From NCBI RefSeq assembly GCF_022751215.1, contig NZ_JAICDG010000002.1:1550001-1614000 (forward strand): a DNA stretch of 64,000 bases, read 5' to 3'. Below the pieces are notes generated by a model, which saw only the letters and a program-made list of their open reading frames with translations, did not search any database and was not told the DNA's origin. Shown here piece after piece: positions 58,207-64,000 of this stretch; within the stretch, counting starts at the first letter, position 1, and every line of letters begins with the position of its first letter. This DNA is from Actinomadura terrae. Lineage in GTDB: Bacteria; Actinomycetota; Actinomycetes; Streptosporangiales; Streptosporangiaceae. The position numbers and the translations under genes are program-made.

Positions 58207-59468
58207 GCCGCGAGCTCTGGGGATCGCAGCACGACCGCGCTCTGGAAGCCCCCGAAACCGCTGCCCACCGACAGCACCGTGTTCACCGGGACCTCGCGCG
58301 CCTCCAGCGGGACGTAGTCCAGGTCGCACTCGGGGTCCGGTTCGTGCAGGTTCGCGGTCGGCGGGATCACGTCGTTGTCGATGGCCAGCGCGCACGCGGC
58401 CACCTCGATCGAGCCGATCGCGCCGAGCGAGTGACCGATCATCGACTTGATCGAGCTGACCGGCGTCCGGTAGGCGTGCGCCCCGAGCGCGTCCTTGAAC
58501 GCGGCGGTCTCGTGGCGGTCGTTCTGCCTGGTGCCGGAGCCGTGCGCGTTGACGTAGTCGATCGACTCGGGCGCGCACCGGGCGTCGGCCAGCGCGTGCC
58601 GGATCGCCTCGGCCATCTCCCGGCCGTCCGGCCGCAACCCCGTCATGTGGTAGGCGTTGCAGCGGGTGGCGTGGCTCGCGACCTCGGCGTAGATCCGGGC
58701 GCCGCGCGCCATCGCGTGCTCGCGCTCCTCCAGCACCATGACCGCCGCGCCCTCGGCGAGGACGAACCCGTTCCGCGTCGCGTCGAACGGACGGGAGGCG
58801 TGCTCGGCGTCGTCGTTGCGCGGCGTCGTCGCCTTGATCGCGTCGAAGCACGCGACCACGATCGGCGAGACCGGGGTATCGGTGGCGCCCGCGAACATCA
58901 CGTCGGCGCTACCGTCCATGATCTTCTCGTACGCGCGTCCGACCGCGTCCAGGCCGGCGGTGCACCCGGTCGCGACCATCGCGACCGGCCCCTCCGAACC
59001 GGTCCGCCACGCCACCTCGGCGGCCGCCGCGCTCGGCACCATGTAGTCGTACATGTGCGGGGACAGGTGGCCCTCGTCCATCAGCCACTCGCGCCCGCTG
59101 TCGGAGAGCACGAGGTACTCGCGCTCGATGCTGGTCGTCGCCCCGACCGCGCTGCCGAGGCTCACCCCCACGCGGGTGGGGTCGACCGTGCTCATGTCGA
59201 GGCCGCTGTCGGCTAGGGACTCGCTGGCGCACGTCACAGCGAACTGTGTGGCGCGATCCATTCTTCGGATCTCGCGCGGCTGCAAGCCCACCGAAGCGGG
59301 GTTGAAATCACATTCGCCCGCAATTCGCGAACGGAATGCACTAGGGTCGAAAAAAGAAATGTCCCTGGTCGCGGTGCGGCCCGAGGTGAGCAGATTCCAA
59401 AACTCTTTCTTGCCTACCCCCCCTGGCGCGATCACGTCGATACCAGTGATCACTACTGCCCGGTTCAC
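58203..59468 (-). CDS. Type II PKS ketosynthase alpha
   Basis: 421 residues. Catalytic Cys169 (A-T-G-C-T-A-G), His309 (V-N-A-H-G-S-G-T) and His346 (I-G-H-S-L-G-A) match the positions of ActI KS-alpha. It condenses malonyl units on the ACP with the CLF. GTG start 59468, AGAGGAG upstream; an in-frame upstream frame to 59540 is rejected. First gene of a long leftward operon (KS-CLF-OMT-OMT-ACP-ARO/CYC-MBL-SnoaL-SnoaL-oxidase). SARP-type repeats precede it. Confidence 0.96.
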   Translation of the reverse strand: MNRAVVITGIDVIAPGGVGKKEFWNLLTSGRTATRDISFFDPSAFRSRIAGECDFNPASVGLQPREIRRMDRATQFAVTCASESLADSGLDMSTVDPTRVGVSLGSAVGATTSIEREYLVLSDSGREWLMDEGHLSPHMYDYMVPSAAAAEVAWRTGSEGPVAMVATGCTAGLDAVGRAYEKIMDGSADVMFAGATDTPVSPIVVACFDAIKATTPRNDDAEHASRPFDATRNGFVLAEGAAVMVLEEREHAMARGARIYAEVASHATRCNAYHMTGLRPDGREMAEAIRHALADARCAPESIDYVNAHGSGTRQNDRHETAAFKDALGAHAYRTPVSSIKSMIGHSLGAIGSIEVAACALAIDNDVIPPTANLHEPDPECDLDYVPLEAREVPVNTVLSVGSGFGGFQSAVVLRSPELAA

Positions 59469-59528
59469 AAGCACTCCTCTGGAGTCCGCCAGCCACCGCT
59501 CTTTCCGATGGCAATACTTCAACAGCGG

Positions 59529-59546
59529 ACTTGAGAGCACCTTGAA
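59529..59546 (-). promoter_or_regulatory. Candidate SARP-binding direct repeat upstream of KS-alpha
   Basis: On the minus strand TTCAAGG (59546-59540) and CTCAAGT (59535-59529) begin 11 bp apart, followed 8 bases later by GAAGTAT, a possible -10. This fits SARP promoter geometry. Confidence 0.55.
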
Positions 59547-59598
59547 CGATACTAGACCGAGCAGGTTGGAATTTGATCTTTGCTCGCGTTGACGCAGG

Positions 59599-60327
59599 TC
59601 ACAGGTCGAGGCGGTCGCAAGTGTCGTCGCCGGTGGATGAGTCGAACACGGTGCGTGCCCGCGAACTCGGCTGGATCAGCCCGGTTTCGTAGGCGATGAC
59701 GACGAGTTGGGCGCGGTCGTGCGCGTCGAGTTTGGTGAGCAGTCGGCTGACGTGCGTCTTGACAGTGGCGACACTGATGTGCAGCCGTCCGGCTATGTCG
59801 TTGTTCGAGTGGCCGGAGGCGACATGGACGAGGATCTCCCTCTCGCGGTCGGTGAGCGGGTCGAGCAGGGACGGCAGGGCGCGGGGGTCGGCGGCGGGAC
59901 GGTTGACGAAGTCGCGGATGAGACGGCGTGTCACGCTCGGGGCGAGGAGCGCGTCACCGGCGGCGACGGTGCGGATTCCGGCCAGCAGCAGCTCGGGCGG
60001 GGTGTCCTTGAGCAGGAACCCGCTGGCGCCGGCCTTGAGCGCACCGAAGACGTAACTGTCGAGATCGAAAGTGGTCAGGATGAGGCTGCGGATGGACTTG
60101 GTCGCCGGGTCGTCAAGGAGCAGCCGGGTTGCCTCGATTCCATCCATGGTGGGCATTCGGATGTCCATCAGGATGACATCCGGCAAATGGCGCCGCCCGG
60201 CGGCGACGGCGTCCGGACCGGTTCCGGCTTCGGCGACGACCTCCATATCCGTCGCGGCGTTGACGAGGACGCTGAATCCGGCCCGCACGAGAACCTGGTC
60301 GTCGGCGATGACCACGCGGATGGTCAT
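59599..60327 (-). CDS. NarL/LuxR-type response regulator
   Basis: 242 residues: receiver domain with phosphoacceptor Asp55 (L-M-D-I-R-M-P) and T-T-F/K-D switch residues, then a LuxR C-terminal HTH ([11 protein letters not shown]...[12 protein letters not shown]). Cognate of the upstream histidine kinase, with which it overlaps by four bases (ATGA). It probably controls the divergent MMPL exporter or its own operon. It ends 130 bases before KS-alpha and is not part of the PKS transcription unit. Confidence 0.94.
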   Translation of the reverse strand: MTIRVVIADDQVLVRAGFSVLVNAATDMEVVAEAGTGPDAVAAGRRHLPDVILMDIRMPTMDGIEATRLLLDDPATKSIRSLILTTFDLDSYVFGALKAGASGFLLKDTPPELLLAGIRTVAAGDALLAPSVTRRLIRDFVNRPAADPRALPSLLDPLTDREREILVHVASGHSNNDIAGRLHISVATVKTHVSRLLTKLDAHDRAQLVVIAYETGLIQPSSRARTVFDSSTGDDTCDRLDL

Positions 60328-61778
60328 GAGCGACCTCCGTGCGCCGATCCGGAGTCTGAATCCGGTTCGATCTCGGAATCTGAATCGGATCCGGCCGGGA
60401 TTGGCACCGAGAATGATCTTGCGGGCTGCCTGGACGGCGCGGCGGCGGAGGCCCCGTCATCGGGCGGTGCGGGGCGGTTGGTCATGGGGCTGGATTCGTC
60501 CGTCCGGAGCAGCGCCTGAACGCGGAAACCGTCGCCGTGGCGGTCGGCACGCAGGTAGCCGCCGTAAAGAGCCGCGCGTTCACGCATGCCGATCAGCCCG
60601 TGCCCGGCGGACGCGCGGGAGTGCTCCGAGGGCTCGGGGTCGGGATCGGTGGTGGGGTGGAAGTTGACGACGGTGTGGATGTCGGGGTGGATGACGGCGT
60701 GGATGGTGGTCTTCCCTGTCCGGCGGGGTTCGGGCGGGGCGCTGTTGGTGACCTCGATCTTCACGTCCTCGTCGCGGTACTCGATGCGGAGGGAGGCCGG
60801 CACCGGGCCCGCGTGGCGGACGACGTTGGTGAGCGCCTCCTGCGCGATGCGGTAGGCCGACAGGTCCACGCCCGGGGGCAGCGGACGGGGCGTCCCGATG
60901 ATGTCGAGGCTCAGGTCGACGCCCGCGCAGCGGACCTGGTCGGCGAGCGCGGCGATGTCGTCCAGCCCCGGGGTGGGGGCGAGCGCGGGGTCGACGGCGT
61001 GCTCGTGCCGCAGCACCTGCACCAGCAGCCGCATCTCGTGCAGCGCCTGCCGGGTGGTGGTCTCGACGATGCCGAGCGTCTCCCGCGCCTGGCCCGGGTC
61101 GCTGTTCATCACCATCCGCGCGACCCCGGCGCGCACGGCGATGACGCTCATCGAGTGCGCGACGATGTCGTGCAGCTCGCGGGCGATCACCAGCCGCTCG
61201 TCGATGGCGGCCTGCCGGATGGCGGCCGCGTGCTGGCGCTCCCGCTCGGTGCGCTGCTCGGCGATCGCGGCGAGCCGCTTGCGGTGCTCGCGGGCGGCGA
61301 GGCCCGCGAACCAGCCGGCGCAGATGATCGCGACATCGGCCATCAGCACGGCCTCCCAGCTCGACGCGACGCGTCCGATGCCGATCCCGGCGGCGGTGAG
61401 CAGGCTGGCCGCGCCCGGACGCGCCCACCAGAACACGAACTCGCCCGCCTCGGCGACCGTGTAGGCGGTGACGGCGACGCACACCGACACCTGCGGCGCG
61501 CCGCCGACCGCGGTGACCGCGAACGTGCAGAGCGTCGCGACGGCGAACGACCATCGCGGGCGGAGGCGGCGGACGGCGACGGACAGGGAGGCGAGGGCGA
61601 TTCCCCCCGCCCGCACGGCGGACTCGGCCGCGGCGGCGTCGTGCAGGCCGCTGCGGGCGTCGGCCATGATCAGGCCGACGAGCAGCAGGACGGCGACGGC
61701 GATGTCGAGCAGCACCAGCGGATGCGGATGCCTGGTGACGAATCGCCGAATGGGCCGTGTGAGGGCGGTGCCGGACAC
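60324..61778 (-). CDS. Sensor histidine kinase (HisKA_3 type)
   Basis: 484 residues, about six hydrophobic segments in the first 160 residues, no large periplasmic loop, so an intramembrane-sensing NarL-group kinase. Dimerisation motif R-E-L-H203-D-I-V-A-H-S-M with the phosphoacceptor His203, then an ATPase domain ending G-H-G-L-I-G-M-R-E-R. A Ser/Asp/Pro-rich tail follows. GTG start 61778. It phosphorylates the co-encoded regulator; the stimulus is unknown, possibly membrane stress. Confidence 0.93.
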   Translation of the reverse strand: MSGTALTRPIRRFVTRHPHPLVLLDIAVAVLLLVGLIMADARSGLHDAAAAESAVRAGGIALASLSVAVRRLRPRWSFAVATLCTFAVTAVGGAPQVSVCVAVTAYTVAEAGEFVFWWARPGAASLLTAAGIGIGRVASSWEAVLMADVAIICAGWFAGLAAREHRKRLAAIAEQRTERERQHAAAIRQAAIDERLVIARELHDIVAHSMSVIAVRAGVARMVMNSDPGQARETLGIVETTTRQALHEMRLLVQVLRHEHAVDPALAPTPGLDDIAALADQVRCAGVDLSLDIIGTPRPLPPGVDLSAYRIAQEALTNVVRHAGPVPASLRIEYRDEDVKIEVTNSAPPEPRRTGKTTIHAVIHPDIHTVVNFHPTTDPDPEPSEHSRASAGHGLIGMRERAALYGGYLRADRHGDGFRVQALLRTDESSPMTNRPAPPDDGASAAAPSRQPARSFSVPIPAGSDSDSEIEPDSDSGSAHGGRS

Positions 61779-61833
61779 GCCATCAGGCTACCCATGGGGT
61801 GGGGCGCCAGTCGTCAGGTCACGGTCGCGTCGA

Positions 61834-61859
61834 CCGCGTACAACCAGGGCTGTACGCGG
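61834..61859. promoter_or_regulatory. Dyad CCGCGTACA-N8-TGTACGCGG
   Basis: A perfect 9-bp inverted repeat with 8-bp spacer, 56 bases upstream of the kinase start in the divergent region. It is a good candidate site for the response regulator (autoregulation). Confidence 0.6.
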
Positions 61860-61960
61860 CGGCCGGGTACCGCTCTGGTCGGACGCCGATTCCATCCCGA
61901 AGCCTGACGACCGCAGCGTCCACTGACCGACAGTCTTGGAGAAGCGGAGTCCCGCCCGTT

Positions 61961-62001
61961 GTACGAGTGGCCGCGTCGGCGCGAAGCGCGGCCACTCGTA
62001 C
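61961..62001. promoter_or_regulatory. Perfect 15-bp inverted repeat before the MMPL gene
   Basis: GTACGAGTGGCCGCG and its exact complement (61987-62001) flank an 11-base loop, 107 bases before the exporter start. It could be an attenuator-like RNA hairpin or a dimeric operator. The 329-bp gap has no other gene. Confidence 0.6.
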
Positions 62002-62107
62002 CTGGGCGAACCGCAGGACGTCACCGTGTGCGCGGCCCCGCGCACGGGCGTCCCGAAATCTCGCCACACTCCAAAAATCAATTCGATCCAGTCCATGGGG
62101 GGACCCG

Positions 62108-64000
62108 ATGAGCGTGATCGCTCGCTGGTGTTTCCGGCATCACTTCGTCGTCATCGGTGCCTGGCTGCTCACCCTGGCGGTCCTCGGGGGGACCGCCATC
62201 TCCGCCGGCGCGATGTTCTCCGACCGGTACTCGCTGCCGGGAACCGAGTCCACCCGTGCCTCCGACCTGCTGGAGACGCAGTTCCAGCGCGGCTCCGGCG
62301 ACCGGACCACGATCGTGCTGCACACCACGAACGGCAAGGTGACCGACCCGGCCGTGCAGGGCAAGGTCAACGCGATGCTCGCCGAGGTCGGCAAGGTGCC
62401 CGAGGTCGGCGCGGTGGTCAACCCGTTCAGCGCGCGGGGGGCGGCCCAGATCAGCCCCGACCGCCAGACAGCCTACGCGACGGTCACCTTCACCAAGCAG
62501 AGCCAGAGCCTGGACACGGCGAACATCCAGAAGGTCGTGGACCTCGGCTCGAAGCTGCGCGGCGACTCGCTGCGGGTCGAGTTCGGCGGGGCCGCGATGG
62601 CTCAGCTCGAGAAACCCTCGACCTCCACCGCGGAACTGGTCGGCATCGTGGCCGCCGCCGTGGTCATGCTGTTCGCCTTCGCGTCCGTGCTGGCGACGGC
62701 CATCCCGCTCATCGCCGCCATCCTCGCGCTCGGCAACGCGCTCTTCTGCATCGACCTGCTCACCCACGTGATGGACATCGGCACCACCGCGCCGATCATC
62801 GCCGCGTTCGTCGGCCTCGGCGTCGGCATCGACTACGCCCTGTTCGTGGTCGCCCGGTACCGCAACGGGATCATCGCCGGGCTCACGGAGGAGGAGGCCG
62901 CGGTCGAGGCCATGAACACCTCCGGCCGCGCGATCGTGTTCGCGGGCGGGACGGTCGCGGTCGCGATGCTCGGCCTCCTGGTCCTCGGCATCAGCGTCAT
63001 GTCCGGCATCGGCCTGGCCGCCGCGATCATGGTGGCGTTCGCCGTCGCGGTCGCCGCGACCCTGCTCCCGGCGCTGTTCGGCATCCTCGGCACGCGCGTG
63101 CTCAGCCGCCGCCAGCGGGCCCGCCTCAAGAACGAGGGGCCGCGCGGCGCCAGCACGTCCGACGGCTGGGCCCGCTGGGCCGGGTTCGTGCAGAAGCGGC
63201 CGGTCACGCTGACGCTGGCCGCGACGCTGGTCATGGTGGTGCTGACCGTCCCGTTCTTCTCGATGCGGCTCGGCGCCGCCGACGCCGGCAACAACGCGCC
63301 CGACACCACGACCCGCAAGGCCTACGACCTGCTCGCCGAGGGGTTCGGCCCCGGCTACAACGGCCCGCTGCTGCTCGTGGCGAAGGTCCCCGCCGGCGGG
63401 GCGGCCGCCACCGACTTCGGACGGCTGGAGCAGGACCTCCGGACCGTCCCCGGGGTCGCCTCGGTTCAGTCCGGGCCGGTCGCTCCGGGTGCGACGGTGC
63501 GGACGTTGCAGGTCACGCCCACGACGGCACCGGACACCAAGGAGACCGCCGACCTCATCGACACGCTCCGCGACCGCGTGATCCCGAGCTATGAGAAGGA
63601 CGGGCTCACCGTCCATGTGGGCGGCCAGACCGCCGTCTTCAAGGACTTCGCGTCCGTGGTCGGCGGGAAGATGCCGCTGTTCGTCGCCATCGTCGTCGCG
63701 TTCGGGTGCGTGCTGCTGATGCTCGCCTTCCGCAGCCTCGTCGTGCCGCTCACGGCGGCGGTGATGAACCTGCTCTCGACCGGCGCCGGGTTCGGCGTCG
63801 TGGTCGCGGTGTTCCAGTGGGGCTGGGGCGCCTCGGCCCTCGGCGCGGGCTCCGCCGGGCCGGTGGAGTCGTTCCTGCCCGCGATGATGCTGGCGGTGCT
63901 GTTCGGGCTGTCGATGGACTACGAGGTGTTCCTGGTCAGCCGCATCCACGAGGAATGGCTGCACACCGGCGACAACGACCTCGCCGTCCGGCGCGGGCAG
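62108..64000 (+). CDS. MMPL-family transporter (3' end outside window)
   Basis: The frame is open from ATG 62108 (GGGGGG upstream) to the right edge: 631 residues so far. MMPL/RND layout: one TM at the N-terminus, a large extracytoplasmic loop (~40-175), a block of TMs with G-V-G-I-D-Y-A-L-F-V-V-A-R-Y-R-N-G (residues ~238-254, the proton-relay Asp-Tyr pair), a second loop and a second TM block with G-L-S-M-D-Y-E-V-F-L-V-S-R-I-H. Exports lipids or hydrophobic metabolites; it may export the polyketide. Divergent from the two-component pair. Confidence 0.93.
   Translation, partial: MSVIARWCFRHHFVVIGAWLLTLAVLGGTAISAGAMFSDRYSLPGTESTRASDLLETQFQRGSGDRTTIVLHTTNGKVTDPAVQGKVNAMLAEVGKVPEVGAVVNPFSARGAAQISPDRQTAYATVTFTKQSQSLDTANIQKVVDLGSKLRGDSLRVEFGGAAMAQLEKPSTSTAELVGIVAAAVVMLFAFASVLATAIPLIAAILALGNALFCIDLLTHVMDIGTTAPIIAAFVGLGVGIDYALFVVARYRNGIIAGLTEEEAAVEAMNTSGRAIVFAGGTVAVAMLGLLVLGISVMSGIGLAAAIMVAFAVAVAATLLPALFGILGTRVLSRRQRARLKNEGPRGASTSDGWARWAGFVQKRPVTLTLAATLVMVVLTVPFFSMRLGAADAGNNAPDTTTRKAYDLLAEGFGPGYNGPLLLVAKVPAGGAAATDFGRLEQDLRTVPGVASVQSGPVAPGATVRTLQVTPTTAPDTKETADLIDTLRDRVIPSYEKDGLTVHVGGQTAVFKDFASVVGGKMPLFVAIVVAFGCVLLMLAFRSLVVPLTAAVMNLLSTGAGFGVVVAVFQWGWGASALGAGSAGPVESFLPAMMLAVLFGLSMDYEVFLVSRIHEEWLHTGDNDLAVRRGQ

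Noticed and set aside
62078..63964. 628-residue minus-strand frame over the MMPL gene
   Set aside because: The plus-strand MMPL frame has clear family motifs and runs off the window; the minus frame is its shadow.

Overview
This is a 64 kb window from a very GC-rich actinomycete chromosome. XRE/DUF5753 regulators paired with DUF397 proteins, a BldC-like regulator, a DUF574 (SAV2177-type) methyltransferase, a SARP activator and a type II aromatic polyketide cluster point to a filamentous actinomycete. The style suggests Streptosporangiales/Thermomonosporaceae (Actinomadura-like), but that rank is inference only. Most genes are densely packed, with many 1 to 4 base start/stop overlaps.

Layout. 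(1) 0-21.5 kb: amidohydrolase tail and amidase, NERD-domain helicase, DUF574 methyltransferase, P450, PucR regulator, a giant single-chain biotin-dependent acyl-CoA carboxylase, a mostly empty 0.95 kb gap, two secreted proteases (trypsin-like and snapalysin-like), a DUF5995 protein, and a tightly overlapping four-gene Hsp70 operon. (2) 21.6-34.2 kb: an accessory region. It begins at a tRNA 3'-half fragment that looks like an attachment-site scar. It holds a phosphotransferase, an XRE/DUF6879 operon, a collapsed LysR/SDR divergent pair, BldC/HATPase/XRE/DUF397 regulators, and a tandem array of six related small secreted proteins with duplicated upstream modules and hairpins. Nearly all frameshifted genes of the window lie here. 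(3) 34.2-46.2 kb: endonuclease-like membrane protein, a radical-SAM cyclophane-type RiPP locus, Nudix hydrolase, an alpha-toroid protein with a C-terminal winged helix, a TetR/MFS/SnoaL unit, two unrecognised beta-rich proteins and a phosphotransferase. (4) 46.3-59.5 kb: a type II PKS cluster (KS-alpha, CLF, ACP, KR, aromatase/cyclase, MBL-fold cyclase, two SnoaL-like proteins, a BBE-type oxidase, three O-methyltransferase homologues, SARP). (5) 59.6-64 kb: NarL/LuxR two-component pair divergent from an MMPL exporter that runs off the window.

How the genes work together. The PKS genes specify a C9-reduced, cyclised and methylated aromatic polyketide. The SARP probably activates it: 11-bp-spaced TCAAG/TCGAG direct repeats lie upstream of both the KS operon and the KR. 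The carboxylase could supply malonyl-type extender units, and the MMPL or MFS pumps could export product, but neither is physically in the cluster. The RiPP locus has a 45-residue precursor ending in two W-D-N motifs next to a SPASM radical SAM enzyme. The most unfamiliar elements are the tandem secreted family with its repeated regulatory modules and the Hsp70 operon.
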